Assembly: GCA_910584645.1 (NCBI GenBank)
Contig: CAJUAU010000019.1
Coordinates: 1-54,397 of the forward strand
Direction: 5' to 3'
DNA from: an uncultured Eubacterium sp.
GTDB taxonomy: Bacteria; Bacillota; Clostridia; Lachnospirales; Lachnospiraceae
DNA: 54,397 nt
The notes under the pieces are model-generated. The model saw only the letters and a program-made list of their open reading frames with translations. It was not told where the DNA came from and ran no database searches. Positions 43,045 through 51,479 of the stretch are shown here, piece by piece (position 1 is the stretch's first letter; every line of letters begins with the position of its first letter). The translations under genes and the position numbers were made by a program.

Positions 43045-44098
43045 GTTCGTAGTCCTCCTCTGGATGTTTTCTTCTGAGTATGAAATTCTTCCATATATTT
43101 TTCTGCAGCCGATATGTGTGGGCATGTTTTAAGTGTCCCTTATAGCTCGCCACACTCTGGCTGATGGCTTCCAGTTCGATCTTTCCCTCCGCATAGGCGT
43201 GGCGGTAGTTCCTAAGCCTGCGCTTCAGGCGTTTCTTCGCTGACTGCCGCAAGGTGCGGATCACTTTTCCCGTCTCCGTCAGATAGAAGTGAAATCCGAG
43301 AAAATCCACTCCCTGCCGGATGGCGTGGATCTGCGTCTTCTCATTGAATTCCAGTTTCAGTACCTTTGTCAGATAAGTTTCCATCTCATGCAGGCACTCT
43401 TTCAGATAATTTTTGTCCGGGTGGATCAGTATCATATCATCCATATACCTCGTGTAATATTTTATCCGCAGTTTCTCTTTGATCAGACGGTCCAGCCCGT
43501 CCAGATAGTACAGGGCAAACCACTGGCTGGTCTGATTGCCCATGGGCAGGCCTTTTCCCGGTTCGCATTCATAACTGTCCACAATCGTCTCCAGCAGCCA
43601 TTTCACGTCTTCTGACAAAGCCATTCTGCTTATCCCTTCTTTTAAGACAATATGGTCGATGGAGTTAAAGTACTTTTTTACATCACATTTGAGTATATAC
43701 CCCTTTTCTCCATATTTTCTATTATATTCTCTCAGAAAACCCGTCAGTCTGTCAAGGGCAAAATGAGTTCCCTTTCCCTTCCGGCAGGCGCTGTTATCAT
43801 AGATCAGATGCTTTTCCAGGTATGGTCCCAGAACATTGTCACATAAACTGTGCTGGACGATCCGGTCCCCATAACAAAGTGCCTGGATCTCTCTTTCTTT
43901 GGGATCATAGATGCGGAATTTGCGGTACCCCTGGATACGGTATGTATGTCCTTTTAAATGATAGCTCAGGCGTTCGATCTGCTCCGACAGTGTCATTTCA
44001 TAAAGAATCACTTCTCTGGTGTTCTGTTTTCCTCTTCTCGCCAGCTTATGTGCCTGGTACAGACTTTCATAACAATAGACCCGTTCATATTCTTCCAT
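43028..44098 (-). CDS. DGR reverse transcriptase
   Basis: 356 aa. RT motifs: LKCDVKKYFNSIDH (catalytic Asp139), GLPMGNQTSQ (residues 183-192, the GxxxSQ form characteristic of DGR reverse transcriptases, where most RTs have QG), YTRYMDDMILI (YMDD 218-221), then the thumb VDFLGFHFYLTETGKVIRTLR. No maturase or endonuclease domain, unlike a group II intron RT. It makes error-prone cDNA from the TR RNA, with mutations at adenines. AGAGGT lies 7 nt before the ATG. It lies about 200 bp downstream of TR, and its 3' end overlaps the target gene start. Confidence 0.96.
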   Translation of the reverse strand: MEEYERVYCYESLYQAHKLARRGKQNTREVILYEMTLSEQIERLSYHLKGHTYRIQGYRKFRIYDPKEREIQALCYGDRIVQHSLCDNVLGPYLEKHLIYDNSACRKGKGTHFALDRLTGFLREYNRKYGEKGYILKCDVKKYFNSIDHIVLKEGISRMALSEDVKWLLETIVDSYECEPGKGLPMGNQTSQWFALYYLDGLDRLIKEKLRIKYYTRYMDDMILIHPDKNYLKECLHEMETYLTKVLKLEFNEKTQIHAIRQGVDFLGFHFYLTETGKVIRTLRQSAKKRLKRRLRNYRHAYAEGKIELEAISQSVASYKGHLKHAHTYRLQKNIWKNFILRRKHPEEDYEHEDKE

Positions 44099-44295
44099 CG
44101 GAAATACCTCTTAAAAATGCAGGCTGCCGGGAGAAATCTAGTACACTTGTAAAAAGATTTCCCAAAATTCAGAAAAGAAGGTTCCGTCCTGTCTTCCGGC
44201 AGCATATGTTTTCCCTTACGGGATGGAATCTGGTTCCTTTGCATGAGTGCACGGATTATTTCCCCCCGGAAATAATTTCAGGCAATGTTGTACAC
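44099..44295 (-). ncRNA. DGR spacer RNA between TR and RT
   Basis: 197 bp without a coding frame, directly 3' of TR in the transcript. By analogy with Bordetella phage BPP-1, this region of the TR RNA is needed for cDNA priming. It contains a 9-bp hairpin ATTATTTCC-GGGG-GGAAATAAT at about 44257-44278 and further foldback potential. Confidence 0.6.
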
Positions 44296-44418
44296 GCAAA
44301 TCCGGCCGGGCGGCGTTATTATTGTTGTTGACATTGTTGCCATTCGTATTGACCTTTCCATTGTTATTCACGTTGGAAGCGTTATTACTATTGTTGCCCG
44401 GCGACCGGAGCCACCAAT
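44296..44418 (-). repeat. DGR template repeat (TR)
   Basis: 123 bp, 22 bp after the avd stop. In coding sense it reads as a DUF6273 tail in which the variable positions are runs of AAC/AAT codons (NNSNNASNVNNNGKVNTNGNN). The 82-bp core (44315-44396) contains 39 adenines on the coding strand. Flanked by TGGTGGCTCCGGTCGCCGGG on the 5' side and GCCGCCCGGCCGG on the 3' side, shared with the VRs. Confidence 0.97.
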
Positions 44419-44440
44419 CATCTTCAACCGGATCCCAGTG

Positions 44441-44833
44441 TTACTTTCTGGCTTCATCACTCTTCATCCAGGCATACAATAGGCGCTGGGTTTCCATAAC
44501 CTTTGATGATATCTGCGCCTGCTGTCTTGGAAGAATACACTGGCATTCTCTCGCCACCATGGAAAGATATGACAGAAGGCGGAGCTGTGTCATCGCCTCG
44601 TGCTGTAGTGTAAGTCTCTTTTCAAACTGAAGGTCTCTCTGCGATGAACTGCCTAAAAATACATGATTGGCTTTGTACAGAGATTCGATCACAGACAGAG
44701 AATAATTCTGCAGTCTGCTGGTCAGTGTAAAACGAAACTTTTTCGGAGATTTATCCGTAACCGTTAATATGTACTGAGCTAATTCCTTTGCCCTTGTAAT
44801 TACAGTGAGTTCACTCTCCGTCCCTCTTCTCAT
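44441..44833 (-). CDS. avd: DGR accessory variability determinant (Avd-like four-helix bundle)
   Basis: 130 aa from the ATG at 44833 (AAGGAGG 5 nt upstream). All-helical and basic: SELTVITRAKELAQYILTVTDKSPKKFRFTLTSRLQNYSL, then HEAMTQLRLLSYLSMVARECQCI, the four-helix-bundle 23S-rRNA-IVP/Avd fold. In DGRs Avd forms a pentameric barrel that binds the RT and the TR RNA. First gene of the cassette. The stop is 22 bp from TR. Confidence 0.9.
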   Translation of the reverse strand: MRRGTESELTVITRAKELAQYILTVTDKSPKKFRFTLTSRLQNYSLSVIESLYKANHVFLGSSSQRDLQFEKRLTLQHEAMTQLRLLSYLSMVARECQCILPRQQAQISSKVMETQRLLYAWMKSDEARK

Positions 44834-44954
44834 GCCAGCCTCCTTGAAACCATTTTCACTCTCATGATAGTACAAGGAGATTCTACTGTCAAATTGCGGC
44901 AGGTATTTTGAAACACACTAATATCTTTCCCTCGGCACATACCTTAGGTTTTAC

Positions 44955-45284
44955 TTATAATTCAATCCGGTCATAATACTCATACAGCTTCTGCACCCCA
45001 TTTTCCAAAATATAATAATGCCGTATGTAAGGAACCAGAAGCACAAAAAACATCAGGCACAGAAGAAATACTGCCGGCTCCTGTATGATCAGGCTTGCCA
45101 GGATCGTGATGACCGCCAGCAGTGCAAAAAGCACTGTCACGATCAGATGAATAAGTCTCTCATGCTGGAAAAACTGTATCTGAACCAGCATTTCCCTGCG
45201 GAATTTCTTCCTTTCCCCGATTTCCATCTCCCCCTCAGCTGCACTCCGGTAAAATTCTAAATATTGTTTCAACCGTTTCTCCAT
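44955..45284 (-). CDS. Small two-helix membrane protein
   Basis: 109 aa. A charged N-terminal 45 residues (MEKRLKQYLEFYRSAAEGEM) is followed by two transmembrane helices (about 46-68 and 72-90) and a short Tyr-rich tail. I do not recognise a family. GAGGAGGG lies before the ATG. It is upstream of avd on the same strand with a 121-bp gap, so a role in the DGR cannot be excluded but is not supported. Confidence 0.65.
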   Translation of the reverse strand: MEKRLKQYLEFYRSAAEGEMEIGERKKFRREMLVQIQFFQHERLIHLIVTVLFALLAVITILASLIIQEPAVFLLCLMFFVLLVPYIRHYYILENGVQKLYEYYDRIEL

Positions 45285-45345
45285 ATTATTCCCTCCTCAG
45301 TATAATAATGGTGTGGCTTTAAACCCTGTTTTATTCTGCGCCAGT

Positions 45346-45360
45346 CCGGTGACATACCGG
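45346..45360. other. Short palindrome in the tmcAL 3' intergenic region
   Basis: CCGGT-GACAT-ACCGG, within the 108-bp gap between tmcAL and the small membrane gene. It could be part of a transcription stop or an operator; no U-tract is adjacent. Confidence 0.3.
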
Positions 45361-45392
45361 TCCATAGTGTCGCCTGTCAATATGATAATCCG

Positions 45393-46595
45393 CTAATCCA
45401 CAAGGATCACCTGCCGGCGAAACTCTTCCGGCAGCCTCTGTCCGCTTACTGCCATCGCCACAGTGCGGTACAGGTCCGCTGCCTTGATGTCCTGCTCCAG
45501 CTTTTCCCGCCCCTTCTTATCCAGCTCCTCCAGATCTCTGGCAAGCCTGCCCAGCACTTTCGTTTTCTTTACGCTCCTGAGTTTTGCAGCCGCGCTCCGG
45601 CGCATTCCCAGCAGGCGGATATAGGGAAAGTTTTCCTCACTACCAGATTCCTTTTCTATTCCCAGAAGGGTCTGGAACACACACCGTTTTACTCTCGCCA
45701 TCGTCATATTCTTCGTCTTGCAACGGTTCAAAAAATCATCCAGTGACACCGCCTCATACCAATTCTTCCGAAAGGAATTCGCTAATTCATCCGATAGATC
45801 CTTTATATCTTCCAGCCTGTCCCACCTGTCCCGGATGGCAAAAGAACACATCTGCCAGAAATCCTCAGAGTGTAGAAAACAGGGCGCTTTTTTTAACAGA
45901 TCCATCCCTTCTTCTGACAGCCCGGCAAAGTTTCCCTTCCATATCTGGCTGCGCACTGCTGTCGCTGACAAAAAGCCCGGTTCTTCCTGCTGCCCAGTCA
46001 GTTCCTCGTGATATCCCATTCCCTGTCTTCTTATCACTACAGGCTTCATGGAGGATTCCAGCCTGCGTGCTGCCTTGATGTATTCGATGCCCAGTGTGTT
46101 ATTGGGCATGAAAAGCTTCTCCCTCTCCTCCGCAGTCAGCTTCACACAATCGGCATATGCCCGTTCCCTTGCCGCGGGAAAAGAAAATCCTTTCCGAAGA
46201 TGATGACTAAGCTGTTTTCTGTAATCTTCCGGTTCCTCCGCCAGATAGCGCCCCGCCTGTTCCAGCTGCTCCTGAAGAGCTCCTTCACTGCCGAAACAGT
46301 AATAATCTACAAAAGATAGGGAATCCAGCGCCAGAATCCCTCCCCTGGCAAAATCCTCTGCACTGGACAAGCCATAGCGCACCGGAAGTTCAAACACCAT
46401 ATCTGCCCCCCCTGCAAGGGCCATGCGGGTACGGACGTATTTGTCCACAATGGCTGGCTCCCCCCGCTGGACAAAGTCACCGTTCAGCAGCGCCACCACC
46501 GTATCTGCCCCAGTTTTTTCACGCACCTGCTGTATATGAAACTGATGTCCCTTATGAAAGGGATTGTACTCACATATGATTCCAGCGGCTGACAT
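45393..46595 (-). CDS. tmcAL: tRNA(Met) cytidine acetate ligase TmcAL (YlbM family)
   Basis: 400 aa, normal length. The nucleotidyltransferase motif GIICEYNPFHKGHQFHI (HxGH) is at residues 5-21. Also VALLNGDFVQRGEPAI, FELPVRYGLSSAEDFA, and the SATAVR (KMSK-equivalent) region. It activates acetate with ATP and forms N4-acetylcytidine at the wobble position of elongator tRNA-Met. Stand-alone gene, divergent from the CLC gene. Confidence 0.92.
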   Translation of the reverse strand: MSAAGIICEYNPFHKGHQFHIQQVREKTGADTVVALLNGDFVQRGEPAIVDKYVRTRMALAGGADMVFELPVRYGLSSAEDFARGGILALDSLSFVDYYCFGSEGALQEQLEQAGRYLAEEPEDYRKQLSHHLRKGFSFPAARERAYADCVKLTAEEREKLFMPNNTLGIEYIKAARRLESSMKPVVIRRQGMGYHEELTGQQEEPGFLSATAVRSQIWKGNFAGLSEEGMDLLKKAPCFLHSEDFWQMCSFAIRDRWDRLEDIKDLSDELANSFRKNWYEAVSLDDFLNRCKTKNMTMARVKRCVFQTLLGIEKESGSEENFPYIRLLGMRRSAAAKLRSVKKTKVLGRLARDLEELDKKGREKLEQDIKAADLYRTVAMAVSGQRLPEEFRRQVILVD

Positions 46596-46636
46596 AATAC
46601 ACCATCCTTTCCCATTATTTACATTCTACTGACTTT

Positions 46637-46697
46637 ATGATATGATGATGGGGGCAAAAAGTATTTTGCCCTTTTGACCCTAGTATTATCATATCAT
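46637..46697. promoter_or_regulatory. Nested inverted repeat in the tmcAL-CLC divergent region
   Basis: Outer arms ATGATATGAT (46637-46646) and ATCATATCAT (46688-46697) enclose an inner perfect hairpin GGGCAAAA (46652-46659) with TTTTGCCC (46664-46671). Candidate operator or cruciform; the inner hairpin with its trailing TTTT could attenuate rightward transcription. Confidence 0.55.
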
Positions 46698-46731
46698 TGC
46701 AATAAAAAATACGCAACACCTGGAGATTCAC

Positions 46732-47985
46732 ATGAAACAAAAGAAATACATACTTTCAAGAATATCTGCAGGGATTATCACAGGGATCTTCTCCGGGCTG
46801 ACCATCTGCCTGTTCCGTTTATTCATGAATTTCTGTGATAACACCCTTAATCACACAATCATCCCTTCTCTCCACAGCGGCAGTTTCCTCTATCCCGCCG
46901 CCTGGGGAGCAGGATTATTGCTTATGTCCCGTTTTGTTTACTGGAGCATCTGCCTGGAACCAAAGGCAGAAGGGGGCGGCGTTTCCCATTTCCTGGAAGA
47001 GGCCCGGGGCATTACCGATGCCAGATGGTGGTCTGTTCTTCTAGTAAAACTGACCTCTGCTCCCCTTTGTATCCTGGCGGGCTTTTCCCTGGGAAAAACC
47101 GGCTCTGCCGTAGAGATCGGAACTATGTCTGGAAAAGGGGTCTGCCGTTTTCTGCAGTCTTTCCGTCGGCATCCGCTGCGCCTTAAACCTGCCGAATACT
47201 ATTGTACCGGTGCCGGAGCGGGGCTGTCTGCGCTTTTTTGCGCCCCGGTGTCCGGTCTTGCCTTCACCCTTGAAAAGTTTCCGGGATGCAGAACCTTATC
47301 TGCACTGACCATCGCTGCCGGCTCTCTGTCTGCATTTCTAGTCAGCCATCTGGTCTATGGAACCGCTCCCATTCTGGAAATCATCATTCCTCTGCAGCAA
47401 TATTGCTATTACCCCGCACTAGCCCTGCTGGGTGTCCTTTTGGGTATCACCGGGACATATTATGCATTTTCCCTGAAACGATATGCAAAACTGCTCTCAA
47501 AGTACAATAAGCGGATCCATGGCCTGTTATGGAGTGTCCTCTTTCTATTAGCTGGTGTCGTGTGCTATTTTTTTCCCGCCATCACGGGATCAGGAAATAA
47601 TATGCTGGCTGTTCTCAAAACGCCGGCTGCTCCCTATACCACCCTTTTGGTGCTTCTCTTTGGAAAATATCTCTTTTCCATGATCTCCTCCGGCTCCGGC
47701 CTGCCCGGCGGAACTATATTTCCCCTGCTGACAGTCGGAGCCTGCATCGGACAGCTCTATGGTCTCGCTTTGTGCGCTCTCTTTCCTGGAGCGGGTTTTT
47801 CTCCCCTCTGCTTCCTTCTGGCCGGTATGGCAGGTTTTTTTGCTTCTGCTATCAGCGCCCCTCTCACCGGCGCATTTCTCCTGTGCGAGTTTACCTGCTG
47901 TTACGCAAATCTGCTGCCCCTTTGTATCGTCTGTCTTTTTTCCCACCTCACAGCACAGCTCATAAATCACAAAACTCTGGCATAA
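46732..47985 (+). CDS. CLC family anion channel/transporter homologue lacking the gating glutamate
   Basis: 417 aa with about ten helices in CLC order. The selectivity motif usually GSGIP reads AEGGGVSH (79-86). GREGP at helix F reads GKTGSAVEIG (121-130), so the external gating Glu is replaced by Thr123. Helix K/L region SGSGLPGGTIFPLLTVGA is well conserved. Without the gating Glu, coupled H+ exchange is unlikely; passive chloride or fluoride-type transport is possible. Start supported by CTGGAG upstream. Confidence 0.82.
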   Translation: MKQKKYILSRISAGIITGIFSGLTICLFRLFMNFCDNTLNHTIIPSLHSGSFLYPAAWGAGLLLMSRFVYWSICLEPKAEGGGVSHFLEEARGITDARWWSVLLVKLTSAPLCILAGFSLGKTGSAVEIGTMSGKGVCRFLQSFRRHPLRLKPAEYYCTGAGAGLSALFCAPVSGLAFTLEKFPGCRTLSALTIAAGSLSAFLVSHLVYGTAPILEIIIPLQQYCYYPALALLGVLLGITGTYYAFSLKRYAKLLSKYNKRIHGLLWSVLFLLAGVVCYFFPAITGSGNNMLAVLKTPAAPYTTLLVLLFGKYLFSMISSGSGLPGGTIFPLLTVGACIGQLYGLALCALFPGAGFSPLCFLLAGMAGFFASAISAPLTGAFLLCEFTCCYANLLPLCIVCLFSHLTAQLINHKTLA

Positions 47986-48067
47986 GATATCCTATGATAT
48001 TAACACTGCCAAGGGGCTGTGTTAGGAAAGGCAGCCGGAGTTTCTCGCTATTCCCGGCAGATATCCC

Positions 48068-48889
48068 ATGAAAAAAAATTCTCTCTATACTTACACCACA
48101 ATGGAAAAACGTATCCGGGAGCTGGAAAAACAGTATCCTCCGGAATATTTCCGGGTAAACTCACTGGGTACCACCCATGGCAAACGCCAGCTTTATGCCT
48201 GCAGCCTGGGGTCCTCTAAAGCCCCGGGCCAATTTGTCATAACCGCCTCGATCCACGGCAGGGAGTACATCAATACCACCCTTCTCCTGCGGATCATGGA
48301 ATATTACCTGGAACATTACGAAGGCTGCTACCGGGAACTCTGGAAGGAGATCTGCGTGATCTTTCTGCCGATGACAAATCCGGACGGCGTTTGTATCTCT
48401 ATGTCTACGGAGGCAAAAACCTGGAAAGAAAATGGGCGGGGCGTGGACCTGAACCGAAATTTCCCCTGCGGCTTCGGCAAATCTCCCGACCGGGCAAAAA
48501 GAAACCCCGGTGTAAGCGCCGGTGACCAGCAGGAGACCCGGTGTCTCATGGAATTCGTGAATGGGCTCACAAACCCATTAGGGATCATACACTATCACTC
48601 CCGCGGCAATCTCATCTACTATGACTATGATGTTCATGGCTCCCTGAAAAGCCAGATTACTTCGATGGCTGCAGTTACCCACCGGGTAACCGGATACCGC
48701 CTCGTGGAAAACACCAAAGACACCCGTCCCGCCGGTGGGTTTGGCGACTGGTGCGTCTATGAGAAAAAAATACCCTCTATCACCATTGAAACCGGTTTTC
48801 TGAAAACACCAGTTCCCCGATGGCAGCTAAAGGGTATTATTGCCAAAAATCTATTTCTGCTTCGTGAGCTTTTTACCTGTATTCTGTAA
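48068..48889 (+). CDS. M14 family zinc carboxypeptidase
   Basis: 273 aa. Zinc ligands His63 and Glu66 in SIHGREYI and a later His in GIIHYHSRG; substrate-binding NPDG and DLNRNF; catalytic Glu in SITIETGF. It probably trims peptides or peptidoglycan stem peptides, as in the gamma-D-glutamyl-diamino acid endopeptidase group. No signal peptide is visible. No clear ribosome binding site precedes the ATG at 48068. The 3' end overlaps the convergent arylsulfotransferase gene by 39 bp. Confidence 0.85.
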   Translation: MKKNSLYTYTTMEKRIRELEKQYPPEYFRVNSLGTTHGKRQLYACSLGSSKAPGQFVITASIHGREYINTTLLLRIMEYYLEHYEGCYRELWKEICVIFLPMTNPDGVCISMSTEAKTWKENGRGVDLNRNFPCGFGKSPDRAKRNPGVSAGDQQETRCLMEFVNGLTNPLGIIHYHSRGNLIYYDYDVHGSLKSQITSMAAVTHRVTGYRLVENTKDTRPAGGFGDWCVYEKKIPSITIETGFLKTPVPRWQLKGIIAKNLFLLRELFTCIL

Positions 48890-50866
48890 TTCACCATGGA
48901 GCAGAATATATAACTCATACTGATCCAGGGGAAGCTGGTCCAGCCACATGGCGATGCGGTAATCCGCATCCTCAAAGGTCTTCATGGTCTGCCAGGTATC
49001 CGAAAAATCCACCTTCCAGACCCCTTCAGTCCCCCGGAGATAAACCGCTCCGATAGCATGATCCATTTCATGGATATACAGGAGATCTTCCTGCATCCGG
49101 TAAAATACGGAAGAATCCTTTACACCTGGAGCTTCCTGAAAGTCCAGGCCTTCTATTTCGTCCTCTGTCATCTGCTGGGGACGTTTCAGGTCTCCGCCCA
49201 GGTAATCCGTATTTTTCACCAGTGTCTTTGACAGGGACACCATATCCGGCAAAAATTCATGGGCCCGGAAAAAGCCTGGCTTTACATAATACTCACTGAG
49301 CACTTCCATGGAATCAAAATCATATTCCCGGATCAAACCCAGGTTTTCCTCGATCTCAGGCACCAGAGATCCTGCCATGGCATAGAGATGTCTGGTGTCT
49401 TTATCAAAAACAGCGTTCGAGCGGATCTTGGACTTGGGACAGGGAAAACGCTTATACAATTTCACCGTCTTTTCTTTTTCGTTGATCTCATAAAAGCTGA
49501 TATAACTTAATTTATCTTTATCAAAAAATTTCACTTTCCGGCGTTTGTGCCAGTGGTTGTCAAAGACCATGATGTGTTTGATATCCGGCCTCTTTTCCTC
49601 CAGCTCCACCGCAAAAACAGCATGCTGCTGGTAGAACCATGGCACCTCGCCCACTGGTTTTAACAGCTTATCTGCCATTTCTGTCCTCTCCCAGAACCGG
49701 GGATCGGCTAAAATCCACCGGATCTCATCAAGGCCCCAGTCAAAGGATGCCACAGAATGAATATTTCTCATGGATACCAGCATGGAATCCTCCTCTTCAT
49801 CATAGGAGGCTGAATTAATGTGCGCCCAGTCCATCATATCCTGATATGTTTCATCAAACAGATCACCCAGTTTGATCTGATGCACAATCTCTCCATTTTC
49901 CCGGTTCAGCTCCAGGATCAGATCCTCAGAATGCTCTTCCAGGCTGTTTCCCGCTGTCAGAATATTGCCTCCGGGTGTCTTTTCCTCCACGGTGTGATGG
50001 GCTCCGTTCTTTACGAGATATGTTCTTCCCACCCGCCCGAGATAGTCCATATCATACATCTGGACAGAATGGGGATTGGTAAAAGAGGGGGCTGAAATTT
50101 CCCGTTCCATAAACAGAAAACGCCCTTTCGACAGTGGAAATATACCGTACCCTTTTGGCTTTCTCCGCAGATAATAACGGATCTTCCCTTCTTTGTCAAA
50201 CACGCAGGGTTTGATGTCAATGCCGCCAGCGATCAAAATATTTTTAAATGCTGCCTGGTCATTTTTCTTTTTTACTGTTATGACATCCTTTAAGTCTTCC
50301 GGAAGAGGCTCCGTAACAAGTGGAAATTCCCGGCAGTCACACACCTGGCCGTTTTCATCCAGAAGTTCAATGACAACCTCTGTGCTCCGTCCCGGATACA
50401 GTCCCAGGATGGGAATGCGGTGACGCTTGGCAGGGGGATACTCCGATATAAAGCTGGTGTCCTCTGTGTCCCCTTCCACGGTAACACGTACGCTGTAATC
50501 CATAAGTGTTGTAAACAACACAAGAGCTGTCAATGGCGCCTCCCCGAAGGGATTTACCACTGCCAGCATATTATTAAAGGTATACTTTTCACTTCTCAGC
50601 TGCAGTTCCAGAAACCAGTCTTTCGCCTGGGAAACGAGAGAATACATTTTCTTCGTCCTGATATTGGTCTTAAAGGAATCTGCCTGTTCCCGCTGGAAAA
50701 CCTCTTCATAGGCTTCCGACCCCCGGATCACCCATGCCTCCGTCCGGACTGTGATCGTCCCGCCATTGCTGTGATAGATTTTTTTCACCCTGGCATCCCT
50801 GGCGGTTTCAAGTTCCCGTTTCCTGCGTTTTATCTCCCGTTTGAGCTTTTTGACTAAACTACTCAT
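48851..50866 (-). CDS. Arylsulfotransferase-like protein (ASST family)
   Basis: 671 aa from the ATG at 50866, which overlaps the cysC stop (ATGAGTAG), so it is translationally coupled. The N-terminal 25 residues are strongly basic (KLKREIKRRKREL), with no signal peptide. An ASST N-terminal beta domain is followed by a six-bladed propeller-like core: GGIDIKPCVFDKEGKIRYYL, SFTNPHSVQMYDMDYLGRVGR, DDWAH-like MDWAHINSASYDEEEDSM and VPWFYQQHAVFAVE. Classical ASST is periplasmic and uses aryl-sulfate donors. Here it is last in a PAPS-forming operon and probably cytoplasmic, so PAPS or another donor is possible. Confidence 0.82.
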   Translation of the reverse strand: MSSLVKKLKREIKRRKRELETARDARVKKIYHSNGGTITVRTEAWVIRGSEAYEEVFQREQADSFKTNIRTKKMYSLVSQAKDWFLELQLRSEKYTFNNMLAVVNPFGEAPLTALVLFTTLMDYSVRVTVEGDTEDTSFISEYPPAKRHRIPILGLYPGRSTEVVIELLDENGQVCDCREFPLVTEPLPEDLKDVITVKKKNDQAAFKNILIAGGIDIKPCVFDKEGKIRYYLRRKPKGYGIFPLSKGRFLFMEREISAPSFTNPHSVQMYDMDYLGRVGRTYLVKNGAHHTVEEKTPGGNILTAGNSLEEHSEDLILELNRENGEIVHQIKLGDLFDETYQDMMDWAHINSASYDEEEDSMLVSMRNIHSVASFDWGLDEIRWILADPRFWERTEMADKLLKPVGEVPWFYQQHAVFAVELEEKRPDIKHIMVFDNHWHKRRKVKFFDKDKLSYISFYEINEKEKTVKLYKRFPCPKSKIRSNAVFDKDTRHLYAMAGSLVPEIEENLGLIREYDFDSMEVLSEYYVKPGFFRAHEFLPDMVSLSKTLVKNTDYLGGDLKRPQQMTEDEIEGLDFQEAPGVKDSSVFYRMQEDLLYIHEMDHAIGAVYLRGTEGVWKVDFSDTWQTMKTFEDADYRIAMWLDQLPLDQYELYILLHGELQNTGKKLTKQK

Positions 50867-51467
50867 GCCTCTCTCCCCATATTCTCTCATAAATCTGCAT
50901 TGCACATTCATGAGGAGTATGATCTACTGTATCCAGTATGATCTCTGGCTCCAGCGGTTCCTCGTAGACAGAGTCCTTCCCGGTAAACTGCTGGATCTGC
51001 TTTTTGTACAATCCCTTCGGATCCCGCTGCCTGCAGGTCTCAAAATCCGTATTCACGTAGACCTCTATAAAATTCCCCTCGCCTGCCCTCTCTCTGGCAA
51101 ACTGACGCATCGCCTGGAAAGGAGAGATAAAGGACACCAGTGTGATCACTCCTGCATCCTGAAAAAGCGCTGCGATCTCACTGATACGGCGGATATTTTC
51201 ATTGCGGTCCACGTCACTGAAACCGAGATCCGAATTGATACCGCATCGGATATTGTCTCCGTCCAGACGGTACACCGCCCTTCCCGCTTTATTAAGCATG
51301 TGTTCTAACTCCACTGCCACGGTGGACTTGCCGGATCCTGAGAGCCCGGTAAACCATACTACGATCCCTCTCTGATTCAGAACCCGGCATCGGTCTTCAT
51401 AGGATACTTTCCCATCATGCCAGATAATATTTTCGTTTTTATTGTCTGAAGCCATCCTTTTCTCCAT
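50859..51467 (-). CDS. cysC: Adenylylsulfate kinase (APS kinase)
   Basis: 202 aa. P-loop GLSGSGKST (residues 41-49), RLDGDNIRCGINSDLGFS, ENIRRISEIAALFQDAGVI and VYVNTDFETCRQRDPKGLYKK are complete, so it should phosphorylate APS to PAPS. The start may be the ATG at 51467 or the ATG four codons later. It lies 12 bp downstream of cysN and overlaps the sulfotransferase gene by 8 bp. Confidence 0.95.
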   Translation of the reverse strand: MEKRMASDNKNENIIWHDGKVSYEDRCRVLNQRGIVVWFTGLSGSGKSTVAVELEHMLNKAGRAVYRLDGDNIRCGINSDLGFSDVDRNENIRRISEIAALFQDAGVITLVSFISPFQAMRQFARERAGEGNFIEVYVNTDFETCRQRDPKGLYKKQIQQFTGKDSVYEEPLEPEIILDTVDHTPHECAMQIYERIWGERHE

Positions 51468-51479
51468 CTCCCCGATCCA

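Noticed and set aside
43028..44098. Group II intron or retron RT
   Set aside because: No maturase or endonuclease domain, no intron RNA ends and no msr/msd; the GNQTSQ motif with avd, TR and VR identifies a DGR.
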